From NCBI RefSeq assembly GCF_015910445.1, contig NZ_CP048882.1, positions 620,001 to 684,000 on the forward strand: a stretch of DNA of 64,000 bases, in the 5' to 3' direction. Under the pieces are notes generated by a model that searched no databases, had not been told where the DNA came from, and saw nothing but the letters and a program-made list of their open reading frames with translations. The translations under genes and the position numbers were made by a program. Shown one piece after another: positions 41,807 to 49,559 of this stretch (position 1 is its first letter; each line of letters begins with the position of its first letter). Source of the stretch: Streptomyces bathyalis. GTDB taxonomy: Bacteria; Actinomycetota; Actinomycetes; Streptomycetales; Streptomycetaceae.

Positions 41807-42212
41807 CGGCGCAGCATGTGCTGCCCTTCTGCTTGCTGAGGGAGTCGGCGTCGGCCTTCACGACGTAGACCTCCCAGGGCTCATTGCCGGGGCCGTGGAC
41901 CCAGACCTTGTCCTGGAGGGCGTAGCAGCACTCGGTGTCGTTCTCCTCGAAGGTCGCCAGCCCTGCCTTGCTCAGGCGGGTGGTGGCGTCGTTCACGGCT
42001 TCGGAGGATTCGACTTCGACTCCGAGGTGGTCCATGCGAGTCTCCTCTCCCGCGTTGCCCTCGATAAGCACCAACTTCAGCGGGGGCTCGGTCAGAGCGA
42101 AGTTGGCGTATCCGTCGCGGAGTTTCGCAGGTTCGGACCCGAACAGCCTGCTGTAGAACGCGACGGAAGCGTCCAGATCAGGGACTCGGAGTGCGAGTTG
42201 CAGGCGCGACAT
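41757..42212 (-). CDS. CadI/ArsI-family dioxygenase-like metal-resistance protein
   Basis: A 151-aa vicinal-oxygen-chelate protein. It matches the actinobacterial CadI group (MSRLQLALRVPDLDASVAFY, YANFALTEPPLKLVLIE) and the related ArsI C-As lyases, which remove methyl or aryl groups from trivalent organoarsenicals. The As-binding pair Cys95-Cys96 (TECCYA), His62 and Glu114 are kept, but the first metal ligand, His5 in ArsI, is Gln5 here as in CadI. The tail adds five cysteines (STCCADA... ACGCC). It sits between ArsO-like and MFS genes. Confidence 0.88.
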   Translation of the reverse strand: MSRLQLALRVPDLDASVAFYSRLFGSEPAKLRDGYANFALTEPPLKLVLIEGNAGEETRMDHLGVEVESSEAVNDATTRLSKAGLATFEENDTECCYALQDKVWVHGPGNEPWEVYVVKADADSLSKQKGSTCCADASDDGQREAVACGCC

Positions 42213-42255
42213 GACGCACCTCCTTCTTTCGAGAATTGCTGTCGGACTCGTCCGG

Positions 42256-43617
42256 CTACTGGGTTGGGACATCGGTTCCTTGGATCTCCGTGGAGGTCGG
42301 TGCTCCGCAGCATCCCCCGCCGTCACCGGCCGGTGCCGTCTGGGCGTCGGGCTCGTCGAAGAGTCCGGCACCCCCGCAAACGCCGGTCTCCGGCAGCGTC
42401 AGCTCGACGCGCTCGGCTGCCTCTCGGTCTCCGGCGAGCGCTGCTGCGATGGAGCGGACCTGTTCGTAGCCGGTCATCGCCAGGAAGGTCGGGGCGCGGC
42501 CGTAGCTCTTCATCCCGGCGAGGTAGAAGTCCTTCTCGGGGTGGGTCAGTTCGCTGGCGCCGTGCGGATGGACCGTCCCGCAGGAGTGGACGTTGGGGTC
42601 GATCAACGGGGCCAGCTCCAGGGGTGCTTGGAGGCGTTCGTCCAGGCCGAGACGGAGTTCGTCGAGGAAGGGCAGGTCGGGGCGGAGGCCGGTCAGGACG
42701 ATGACCTCATCGACGGGGCCGAGGCGGCGGCCGTCCTCACCGGTGAGCACGAGCCGGCCGTCCGGGCTCCGGACCACTTCGGTCGTGCGGAAACCGGTGA
42801 TCGCTTCGGCGCATCCGTCGTCGACGGCGGCCTTGGCGCGCAGCCCGAGTGCTCCGCGGGCGGGCAACTGGTCCGACTCGCCGCCGCCGAAGGTGTTCTC
42901 GCCGATGCCGCGCCGCAGGACCCAGGAGGTGTGTGTGCCCGGGTGCTCCTTGGCCAGAGTGGCGAGTTGGGCGAGGGCTGTGAACGCGGAGGTACCGGAG
43001 CCGATCACGGCGGTGCGCTTGCCCGCGTAGCGGGCCCGCACGGCGGGGTCCTTCACGTCCGGGACGCGGTAGGTGATCCGGTCTGACGCGGCTCGCTCAC
43101 CGAGAGCGGGCAGGCCGTCCGCGCCCAGCGGGCTCGGAGTCGACCACGTACCGGAGGCGTCGATGACGGCGCGGGCGGTCAGTCGCTCCTGGCGACCGTC
43201 CGGCGTGACGAGATGGACGGTGAAGGGCAGTTCCTCACGGTCGGCGTCGACCACGCGATCCCGTCCGTTGCGCGAAACCCCGGTGACGCGGGTTCCGTAG
43301 CGAACGCGCTCCCCCAGGACATCCGCCAGCGGCTGGAGGTACAGGTCGGCCCAGTCGCCACCGGACGGGTAGGCGGCGCCATCGGGGCGAACCCATCCGG
43401 TCGGAGCGAGGAGCTTCTCGGCGGCCGGGTCGACGACCTCCGCCCATGGAGAGAACAGACGCACGTGGCTCCATTCGCGCACGGCAGTACCGGCGCTGGG
43501 GCCGGTCTCCAGGACCAGCGGGTCCTGGCCCCGTGCGACGAGATGAGCAGCGGCGGCCAGACCGACCGGACCGGCTCCGATCACCACGGTGGGCAGCGAG
43601 GCGGCTGACTCGTTCAC
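42256..43617 (-). CDS. arsO: ArsO-like FAD-dependent monooxygenase
   Basis: A 453-aa two-dinucleotide-fold flavoprotein. The FAD motif is VVIGAGPVGLAAAAHLVARG, the NADPH motif is TAVIGSGTSAFTALAQLA, and EWSHVRLFSPWAEVVDP and GMKSYGRAPTFLAMTGYEQVRSI (described by its ends) are typical of the ArsO group found in ars operons. The C-terminus is Cys-rich (GVCGGAGLF, GGGCCGAP), suggesting metalloid binding. It lies 43 nt upstream of the CadI/ArsI gene and opens the unit after an ArsR-type operator. Substrate oxidation by ArsO is not settled in the literature. Confidence 0.82.
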   Translation of the reverse strand: MNESAASLPTVVIGAGPVGLAAAAHLVARGQDPLVLETGPSAGTAVREWSHVRLFSPWAEVVDPAAEKLLAPTGWVRPDGAAYPSGGDWADLYLQPLADVLGERVRYGTRVTGVSRNGRDRVVDADREELPFTVHLVTPDGRQERLTARAVIDASGTWSTPSPLGADGLPALGERAASDRITYRVPDVKDPAVRARYAGKRTAVIGSGTSAFTALAQLATLAKEHPGTHTSWVLRRGIGENTFGGGESDQLPARGALGLRAKAAVDDGCAEAITGFRTTEVVRSPDGRLVLTGEDGRRLGPVDEVIVLTGLRPDLPFLDELRLGLDERLQAPLELAPLIDPNVHSCGTVHPHGASELTHPEKDFYLAGMKSYGRAPTFLAMTGYEQVRSIAAALAGDREAAERVELTLPETGVCGGAGLFDEPDAQTAPAGDGGGCCGAPTSTEIQGTDVPTQ

Positions 43618-43963
43618 GGCGACTCTCCAACTTGCTTCGACATCCGTCTATGGCTTGCACTGCCAGCATCACACCTGTTTCGATGAGTGTCAACATAGAC
43701 ATTCATCTAATCAAAGGTGTGATCATGGAGTTCGTCGACGTGGCGATCACCGGTGGCGGGCAGTTGGTCTGGCCGCGGCTCATGCCCTGCGTCAGCGCGG
43801 ACTGAGGCCGCTCGTGGTGGAAGAGTCCGGGCGCACAGCCTCGCCTCGGCCTCCCTGCGCGGTGTCGGACGCGACGCACACCGCGTGGCCGGACGCCCGC
43901 CCGCCCACCTGACCAGAATGCAGAGGCCAGGGCCACATATTCGATGTGTGTCAAAATAGACGT
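43618..43963. promoter_or_regulatory. Regulatory region between arsO and arsR, with two ArsR-type sites
   Basis: Site 1 at 43683-43706 is a 24-bp inverted repeat with half-sites ATGAGTGTC and GACATTCAT around AACATA. Site 2 at 43949-43962 repeats its core (TGTC-AAAATA-GACG) and abuts the arsR ATG at 43964. Both are AT-rich in a GC-rich region. They are the probable binding sites of the arsR product and would control arsO on one side and arsR on the other. The fragment between them is a decayed flavoprotein gene. Confidence 0.65.
43725..43911 (+). pseudogene. Decayed flavin monooxygenase gene (N- and C-terminal fragments only)
   Basis: ATG 43725 opens MEFVDVAITGGGQ. After a one-base frame change the next frame reads GLAAAHALRQRGLRPLVVEE, together the start of a FAD oxidoreductase of ArsO/trkA-like type. 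From about 43838, in a third frame, comes ASASLRGVGRDAHRVAGRPP, which matches the usual C-terminal end of the same family. The ~1 kb catalytic middle is missing. So the gene has both a frameshift and a large internal deletion. It lies directly behind the site-1 ArsR operator. Confidence 0.7.
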
Positions 43964-44320
43964 ATGTCGAATGCGAAGGCGTTGCCGCTCATAGAGACCG
44001 ACGTCACGCCGTGCTGCCCGCCCCTGGACGAGCGGCCGCTGACGCCAGAGGAGGCGGAGCGGACCGCCGTGATGTTCAAGGCGCTCGGCGACCCGGTGCG
44101 GCTGCGGCTGTTCTCGCAGATCGCCTCGCACGCCGGCGGCGAGGCGTGCGTCTGCGACATCTCCGACGTCGGGGTCTCACAGCCCACCGTCAGCCACCAC
44201 CTGAAGAAGCTGCGCGAGGCCGGACTCCTGACCTCCGAGAGGCGCGGCACGTGGGTCTACTACCGCGTCGCCCCCAGCGTGATGGCCTCCATTGCCCGCA
44301 GCTTCTCCGTCTCCGGATGA
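43964..44320 (+). CDS. arsR: ArsR-family repressor with Cys-x-Cys metalloid site
   Basis: A 118-aa winged-helix repressor. The As(III)/Sb(III) site Cys62-x-Cys64 is in ACVCDISDVG at the start of the recognition helix pair, as in E. coli ArsR, and another pair, Cys17-Cys18, is in DVTPCCPPL. DNA-binding segment VSQPTVSHHLKKLREAGLLT. The ATG at 43964 overlaps operator site 2, and no ribosome site is visible, so the message may be leaderless and autoregulated. Arsenite binding should release both operator sites. Confidence 0.93.
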   Translation: MSNAKALPLIETDVTPCCPPLDERPLTPEEAERTAVMFKALGDPVRLRLFSQIASHAGGEACVCDISDVGVSQPTVSHHLKKLREAGLLTSERRGTWVYYRVAPSVMASIARSFSVSG

Positions 44321-44436
44321 CACCGGCCAGGGCAGACCGTCCGCGCGGCTGTTGAGGGTCCCCGACCCACAGGTTCGTGAGACCCGGCTGCCGACCTCGA
44401 ACCCTGACGCGGAAGCCGCGCCGATCCCCGGAACCG

Positions 44437-44491
44437 ACCGCCGACGGCCTCGAGCTGGGGGTCTGCGAGGGGACTGAGGCCGTTCGGCGGT
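44437..44491 (+). terminator. Long hairpin after arsR
   Basis: 15- and 16-nt arms (44437-44451, 44476-44491) pair with one bulged base around a 24-nt loop. It lies in the 300-nt gap between arsR and the beta-helix gene, where I see no gene. Confidence 0.7.
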
Positions 44492-44620
44492 GGGCCAGGT
44501 GAGGCTGCCGTCACCTGCGGCTACGGATGAGACGTCATCTCAGCACCCCGGCTCCACCAGCATCGCCGCTGGCTGCCGGTGACGTGCCGTTTCACTTCCA
44601 GCGTCGAGGGAGTCGTAGCG

Positions 44621-45676
44621 ATGAAGACCATCTTGCGGTCCGGTGCCGTGGCGGCCGCGATCGGTGTGGGACTGTCCCTCGCTGTCCTGCCGGCCGTCCC
44701 GGCCGGCGCAGCAGCGGCGATCCGCGTGCCGTGCAACGACATCACCGCCCTGAAGACCGCCATCAACAACGCGAACAGCAGCGCCAACGCCGGGCGCATC
44801 GTCCTCGCGTCCCACTGCACCTACAACCTCACCGCACCCGACAACCCGGACGACGGGCTCCCGGAGATCACCGGGAACGTGACGATCACCGGCCGCGACA
44901 CCACCATCCGCCGCGCACCGAACGCCACGCAGGACTTCCGTGTCTTCCACGTCGTCTCCGGCGGCACCCTCAACCTGAACTCACTCACCGTCAGCGGCGG
45001 CGCCAACGCCGGCCGTGGCGGCGGCATCTTCAATGCCAACGGCACGCTGAACCTCAACCGCACGATCATCAAGGGCAATCAGGCGTCGCAGGGTGGCGGG
45101 ATCTTCAATCTCTCCGGACGGCTCAACCTCGACCGCAGCACTGTCGAGCGCAACACAGCCACCTTCGGCGGCGGAATCAACAACAACGGAGGCGGCACGG
45201 TGATCATGAAAGGCGGGTCCCTGCTCAACAACCGTGCGACGGGCAACGGCGGGGGGTTCACCAACGCCGTGGGTAACGCGTCTCTGGAATCCGTCTCGGT
45301 CAGACGCAACACCGCCCCTGTGGGTGGCGGCCTCCACAACACGTCCGCCCTGCGCCTGACGTCGTCCACAGTCAGGGACAACATTGCCGTGTCGGGCGCG
45401 GGAATCTCGAACGACTCCGTCGGCAGCCTCGGAAGTGCCCTCACGCTGGTACGGAGCCTGGTCACGCGGAACACGGCCATCACCGCCGGCGGCGGCATCC
45501 TCAATGAGGCGAGCCCAGGTGACGTCACCCTCACCGACAGCCGAGTCGTCCGCAACAGGCCGGACAACTGCAGCCCCGCGGGCAGCGTCCCCGGATGCAC
45601 CAACCCCACCAGCACCGTCACCCCGCCGACCAAGCAACTGCCCCCGCCCGCCAAGGACAGCAAGTCCCGCAAGTAG
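44621..45676 (+). CDS. Secreted right-handed beta-helix protein
   Basis: A 351-aa exported protein. The signal peptide (MKTILRSGAVAAAIGVGLSL, cleavage after AGA near residue 33) is followed by about ten ~20-residue coils rich in Asn, Gly, Thr and Leu (GGGIFNANGTLNLNRT, GGGIFNLSGRLNLDRS, GGGINNNGGGTVIM), typical of polymorphic-membrane-protein or pectate-lyase-like beta-helices. The end is a Pro/Lys wall-type tail (PTKQLPPPAKDSKSRK). ATG 44621 has an AGGGAG site. It is bracketed by two terminators and separates the two halves of the arsenic island. Function unknown. Confidence 0.8.
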   Translation: MKTILRSGAVAAAIGVGLSLAVLPAVPAGAAAAIRVPCNDITALKTAINNANSSANAGRIVLASHCTYNLTAPDNPDDGLPEITGNVTITGRDTTIRRAPNATQDFRVFHVVSGGTLNLNSLTVSGGANAGRGGGIFNANGTLNLNRTIIKGNQASQGGGIFNLSGRLNLDRSTVERNTATFGGGINNNGGGTVIMKGGSLLNNRATGNGGGFTNAVGNASLESVSVRRNTAPVGGGLHNTSALRLTSSTVRDNIAVSGAGISNDSVGSLGSALTLVRSLVTRNTAITAGGGILNEASPGDVTLTDSRVVRNRPDNCSPAGSVPGCTNPTSTVTPPTKQLPPPAKDSKSRK

Positions 45677-45761
45677 GTCGCCGGAACGGAACACGGCCAC
45701 GAACCCCTGACCCCGCGTGAAGAGAGCCTGACGGCTCGTCGCGCACCGGCGAACGCCGCCG

Positions 45762-45794
45762 AAGGACGGGACCCACTCGCTGGGTCCCGTCCTT
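45762..45794. terminator. Terminator between beta-helix gene and acr3
   Basis: Perfect 14-bp stem (45762-45775 with 45781-45794), 5-nt loop, in the convergent gap; it can serve both genes. Confidence 0.85.
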
Positions 45795-45850
45795 GCATTG
45801 GTGAACGACGGGCCTGCGCGGCCGGGGCCTCAACGTGCGGAGGGCCCAGC

Positions 45851-46966
45851 TCAGTTCGTCCGAGTCCGTGGAATCAGCGCCTGGACCGGAAACCGCCTGC
45901 GCCAGGCCAGCGATACGTACACCAGGGCGACCAGGACCGGAACCTCGATCAGCGGTCCGACGACGCCGGACAGAGCCTGGCCCGACGTGACGCCGAAGGT
46001 GGCGATGGCTACGGCGATGGCGAGTTCGAAGTTGTTGCCCGCTGCGGTGAACGCCAGCGTGGCCGTCCGGTCGTAGGGGATGCCGAGGCTCTTGCCGAGG
46101 ACGAAGGAGCCGAACCACATCAGGGCGAAGTACGCGAGCAGCGGCAGGGCGATACGTGCGACATCCAGGGGCTGGGAGGTGATCGTCTTCCCCTGCAGGG
46201 CGAAGAGGATCACGATGGTGAACAGCAGGCCGTACAGGGCGAACGGCCCGGCCTTCGGCAGGAAGCGGTTCTCGTAGGACTCGCGGCCCATCTTCTTCTC
46301 GCCGATGCGGCGGGTGAGGAATCCGGCCAGGAGCGGGACGCCGAGGAAGATGACGACGTTCCAGGCGATCTTCCACATGGAGATGTCGAGCTGCTCTGCG
46401 CCTGCGAGGCCCAGCCAGCCGGGCAGCAGATCGAGGTAGAGCCAGCCGAGCAGGCCGAACGCGACGACCTGGAAGACGGAGTTGAGGGCCACGAGGACGG
46501 CGGCCGCCTCACGGTCGCCGCAGGCCAGGTCGTTCCAGATGATGACCATGGCGATGCAGCGGGCCAGGCCGACGATGATCAGGCCGGTGCGGTATTCGGG
46601 CAGATCCGGCAGGAAGATCCAGGCCAGCGCGAACATCACGGCCGGTCCCAGGACCCAGTTGATGACCAGCGAGGACAGCATGAGCTTCCGGTCACCGGTG
46701 ACTGCGTCCAGCTTGTCGTAGCGGACCTTGGCCAGCACCGGATACATCATCACCAGCAGGCCCACCGCGATCGGCAGCGAGATACCGCCGATCTCCACCT
46801 TGCTCAGCACGCTGTTCAGGCCGGGAATGACGCGTCCGAGCCCGAGCCCGAGGGCCATCGCGATCAGGATCCACACCGCCAGGAAGCGGTCCAGCGTGGA
46901 CAGGCCGGCCACGACCCGGGGCACGGGCTCCGGGGTCGTAGAGGTGAACGGTTCGGTGCGGGTCAC
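45851..46966 (-). CDS. acr3: ACR3-family arsenite efflux permease
   Basis: A 371-aa ten-helix transporter of the bile/arsenite/riboflavin superfamily. The conserved functional Cys is in VGLARCIAMVIIWNDLACGD, with LSTLDRFLAVWILIAMALGL at the start, PEYRTGLIIVG and TLAFTAAGNNFELAIAVAIA. It expels arsenite (and often antimonite) using the membrane potential. The GTG/ATG start overlaps the stop of the upstream ArsR gene, forming arsR-acr3, divergent from arsC. With ArsC it provides the core arsenate resistance pathway. Confidence 0.95.
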   Translation of the reverse strand: MTRTEPFTSTTPEPVPRVVAGLSTLDRFLAVWILIAMALGLGLGRVIPGLNSVLSKVEIGGISLPIAVGLLVMMYPVLAKVRYDKLDAVTGDRKLMLSSLVINWVLGPAVMFALAWIFLPDLPEYRTGLIIVGLARCIAMVIIWNDLACGDREAAAVLVALNSVFQVVAFGLLGWLYLDLLPGWLGLAGAEQLDISMWKIAWNVVIFLGVPLLAGFLTRRIGEKKMGRESYENRFLPKAGPFALYGLLFTIVILFALQGKTITSQPLDVARIALPLLAYFALMWFGSFVLGKSLGIPYDRTATLAFTAAGNNFELAIAVAIATFGVTSGQALSGVVGPLIEVPVLVALVYVSLAWRRRFPVQALIPRTRTN

Positions 46967-47277
46967 GGACAGGCCCTCTTCTTGTCGGCGGCAGCGGTGG
47001 CACGGGCTGTGGCAGCAAGGCCCGAGAAGGAACCGGCCACGGCCTCAATGACCTCGGGCCGCAGCTTGTAGTAGGTGAAGCGGCCGCACGGCTCGGTGTC
47101 CACGACACCGGCGTCCCTCAGTACCTTCAGATGGTTGGAGAGGTTCGTTTGACGCGCACAGGTCTCCTCCACCAGATGGGTCGTGCAGAGGGTCTCGTGG
47201 GCCAGGAGGGCCACGATCTGGAGCCTGAGGGGGTCTGCGAAAGCCCGGATCAGGTCAGTGTCGACTGACGTCAGCAT
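46963..47277 (-). CDS. arsR: ArsR-family repressor (second copy)
   Basis: A 104-aa winged-helix repressor that differs from the first copy. It lacks the CVC helix motif and instead has Cys31, Cys40 (CTTHLVEETC), Cys64 (TEPCGRF) and Cys103 near its end, so the metalloid is bound at another place, as in other actinobacterial ArsR/CmtR lineages. DNA-binding helix: QTNLSNHLKVLRDAGVV. It overlaps acr3 by 4 nt and is divergent from arsC, with a palindromic region between them. Confidence 0.92.
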   Translation of the reverse strand: MLTSVDTDLIRAFADPLRLQIVALLAHETLCTTHLVEETCARQTNLSNHLKVLRDAGVVDTEPCGRFTYYKLRPEVIEAVAGSFSGLAATARATAAADKKRACP

Positions 47278-47280
47278 GCG

Positions 47281-47309
47281 CTGATATTCTCACATCAGTC
47301 AGCGCTGAC
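47281..47309. promoter_or_regulatory. Palindromic operator between arsR2 and arsC
   Basis: Two overlapping inverted repeats lie just upstream of arsR2: CTGAT-8-ATCAG (47281-47298) and the perfect 12-mer GTCAGCGCTGAC (47298-47309). They differ from the arsR1 sites, fitting a separate regulator specificity. Confidence 0.6.
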
Positions 47310-47423
47310 ACCACCGTTCGCTGATTCATGGTTTCTCACGAAGGGAGCCGGGCCCCTTCGGGTGCTGCTCCCTGCTCCCTGCCGCCGGCCGCCGACCGCC
47401 TGAACCACCGAGGAAAGGGCCCG

Positions 47424-47846
47424 ATGTCCAACACCCCCATCGCATCCGTGCTGTTCGTCTGCGTGCACAACGCAGGACGCTCCCAGATGGCAGCCGGATT
47501 CCTCTCCCACCTCGCAGGTGAGCAGGTCGAGGTCCGGTCGGCCGGATCCCTGCCCGCAGAGCAGGTCAACCCCGCCGCCGTCGACGCCATGAAGGAGGTG
47601 GGCATCGACATCTCCGACAGCACACCCAAGGTCCTCACCACTGACGCGGTACAGGCTTCCGACTACGTCATCACCATGGGCTGCGGCGACGCCTGCCCGG
47701 TCTTCCCCGGCAAGAAGTACCTGGACTGGGAACTCGACGACCCGGCCGGCAAGGGCGTCGAAGCCGTCCGGCCCATCAGGGACCAGATCAAGACCCGCAT
47801 CGAGTCACTCATCGCCGACATCCGTCGGGAGGACAGCTCGGGCTGA
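47424..47846 (+). CDS. arsC: Arsenate reductase, LMW-phosphatase type
   Basis: A 140-aa enzyme reducing arsenate to arsenite for export by ACR3. The CX5R P-loop is CVHNAGRS (Cys13, Arg19), a second redox pair is MGCGDACP (Cys87, Cys91), and the general acid is in LDWELDDP. The CVxNxGxSQMAA-like pattern is that of actinobacterial ArsC proteins that form an arseno-mycothiol adduct resolved by mycoredoxin, though a thioredoxin route using the cysteine pair is also possible. ATG 47424 is preceded by GAGGAAAGG. Confidence 0.95.
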   Translation: MSNTPIASVLFVCVHNAGRSQMAAGFLSHLAGEQVEVRSAGSLPAEQVNPAAVDAMKEVGIDISDSTPKVLTTDAVQASDYVITMGCGDACPVFPGKKYLDWELDDPAGKGVEAVRPIRDQIKTRIESLIADIRREDSSG

Positions 47847-48164
47847 GTCGACCGAAGGAGGGGACCCCGCTCCTGCAGCCAAAGCGCCGCCCCGCCAACT
47901 TCTTGTCTTTCGCCTCCACCGGGTTTCGGTCCGCGTTCTCACACCTGTCGCAGCTGAGCCTCCGCACCCGCCGCGGCCGGCGATCACAGCGACTGTGACT
48001 GGCCGCGGTAGGTGTCACCAGGTTGCGGCTGCGAGCAGGTGGTTCCGGGAGATCTGTTCGCGATAGTTGTCACCGCTTGGTCGGGCTACTTGTCATCAAC
48101 CTTGCTTGTGATCGAGCACCGTCTCGCCGTCAGCCAGTTGATGCGCGGTTGGCTGACTGCACGG
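47847..48164. other. 318-nt gap without gene, AT-richer, carrying short repeats
   Basis: No gene seen. Composition drops below the regional GC level from about 48030. It contains three minus-oriented copies of the GGTGACANCTA-type repeat listed separately. Confidence 0.5.
48009..48097 (-). repeat. Three GGTGACANCTA-type repeats, left of the protease gene
   Basis: Reading the minus strand: GGTGACACCTA (48009-48019), GGTGACAACTA (48064-48074) and a variant GATGACAAGTA (48087-48097). Matching copies in opposite orientation lie on the other side of the protease gene at 49814-49844, so the sets form an inverted pair around 1.7 kb. Confidence 0.6.
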
Positions 48165-49559
48165 CTACTTCGGTTGCTTCTTCGTGACAACTTCGAGGGT
48201 GATGGTGTTGTCCTTCTTGTTCTGGTCGAGCTGAGAGCTGGTGAGCTTGGCGGTGGTGGTCAGCCGGTCGGGGGCCCTCTTCGCGACCTTGGTGCGGATG
48301 CTGATCGGCCGGTGCTGACTGGAGCCGGGGTGGATGTCTCGCAGAAGGCAGTGCACTGTACGTCCGCCGGCCCGGCAAGAGGCGCCCTCCGCTGACAGGA
48401 ACGTCTGACCCTTTGACAGCTTGAAGGTGATGGGAACGTCGGCGTGGGCCAGTTTCCCGCGCATGCGAACTGTGGCCGTCTGCGTCATGGACCTGCCGCG
48501 CTTCACCTGCTGCGGCTTGCCTGGCTCGTTGTGCTTCTTCTGTACGAAGCCCAAGTTGTCGTATTGCCCTGTGGACGTTCCCCTCGGGTCGGCCCTGGCA
48601 AGAAGACGTCCGAAGGTCTCGGGCGCCAGTGGTGGAGCCTCGCTGTCGGGATCGGGTTCGGAGGCGTCGTCGCCGGCGGACAGCACACCGATGAGGCTGT
48701 ACTCCCGGTAGTGCTCGACCCAGGGCCCGCCGCTGTTCCCGCCGGCGGTGGCGCAGTTGTCCGTCTTCAGTACGCGGGCGCCGTCGTCCTTGCCGTCGTC
48801 GTCCTCTGCAGGGCGGGCCCTACCGTCGCAGCGGAACATCTCGTGCCCGCCGTACGGCTCGTCGGCCGGGTAGCCGAGGTTGGTGAACCGGTACCGCCCG
48901 GCGCGGTTGAGCAATGGGGTGAAGTATCCGGTGCGGGCCTCGATGTTCTTGTCCTTGCCCTTGCCCGCTTCCCCGGTCGGAGACGGCGCCACCCTGAGGA
49001 TGGTGATGTCCCTTGAGGTGTCCTTGATGCGATTTGCGTCTCCCGAAGGGCCCAGAGCGTAGATTCCGGTCACCTTCCACCGGCCGTACGGGGTGGGGGA
49101 GTCGGCCCACTTGTTGTAGGCGGGGATGAAGCTCCAGCCTGTCGGGCCCGTGTAGTTCTTTCCTTTCTCGATCGCTTCCGCGATCGCTCTCTTCTGCGGG
49201 TCCTTGGAACGGCTGTCACCGAAGTCCTCGGCACAGTGGGTGGCTGTCACCAGCAGGTCCTGTGTTCGGGACCGGATCACCGAGGCGCTACAGGACGCGC
49301 CTTCTCCGTCTGCGAAGTCGTCGTCCTCCACCAGAGCACCTGTGACCCTGGATCTGGGATCCCTGTTGTAGGGCAGGGGCATCCTCGCGTATCCGCTCTC
49401 ATCACCGCCCGGAGTGATGATCCTGTCAGGAGGAACATCCGCCGCCCTCGCGGGCTCCGGCTGCCCGGGCAGGCCCAGCCCGGCCCCCAGGGACGCCGTG
49501 GTAACCGCGAGTACCGCCGGCCGCCAGCGTCGTCTGACTCGTCTCATTCGCGGTCCCAT
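48165..49559 (-). CDS. Secreted trypsin-like serine protease with C-terminal Ig-like domain
   Basis: 464 aa. The signal peptide is Arg-rich with a hydrophobic core (RPAVLAVTTASLGAGLGLPG). The catalytic triad of the chymotrypsin fold is His108 (TATHCAED), Asp184 (SRDITIL) and Ser276 (GGNSGGPW). Residues ~370-464 form a beta-rich, DUF11/CARDB-like domain (VRMRGKLAHADVPITFKLSK, then TTTAKLTSSQLDQNKKDNTI). ATG 49559 or 49547 are both possible. A TTATAA box about 30 nt upstream of the start suggests its promoter. Substrate unknown. Confidence 0.88.
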   Translation of the reverse strand: MGPRMRRVRRRWRPAVLAVTTASLGAGLGLPGQPEPARAADVPPDRIITPGGDESGYARMPLPYNRDPRSRVTGALVEDDDFADGEGASCSASVIRSRTQDLLVTATHCAEDFGDSRSKDPQKRAIAEAIEKGKNYTGPTGWSFIPAYNKWADSPTPYGRWKVTGIYALGPSGDANRIKDTSRDITILRVAPSPTGEAGKGKDKNIEARTGYFTPLLNRAGRYRFTNLGYPADEPYGGHEMFRCDGRARPAEDDDGKDDGARVLKTDNCATAGGNSGGPWVEHYREYSLIGVLSAGDDASEPDPDSEAPPLAPETFGRLLARADPRGTSTGQYDNLGFVQKKHNEPGKPQQVKRGRSMTQTATVRMRGKLAHADVPITFKLSKGQTFLSAEGASCRAGGRTVHCLLRDIHPGSSQHRPISIRTKVAKRAPDRLTTTAKLTSSQLDQNKKDNTITLEVVTKKQPK

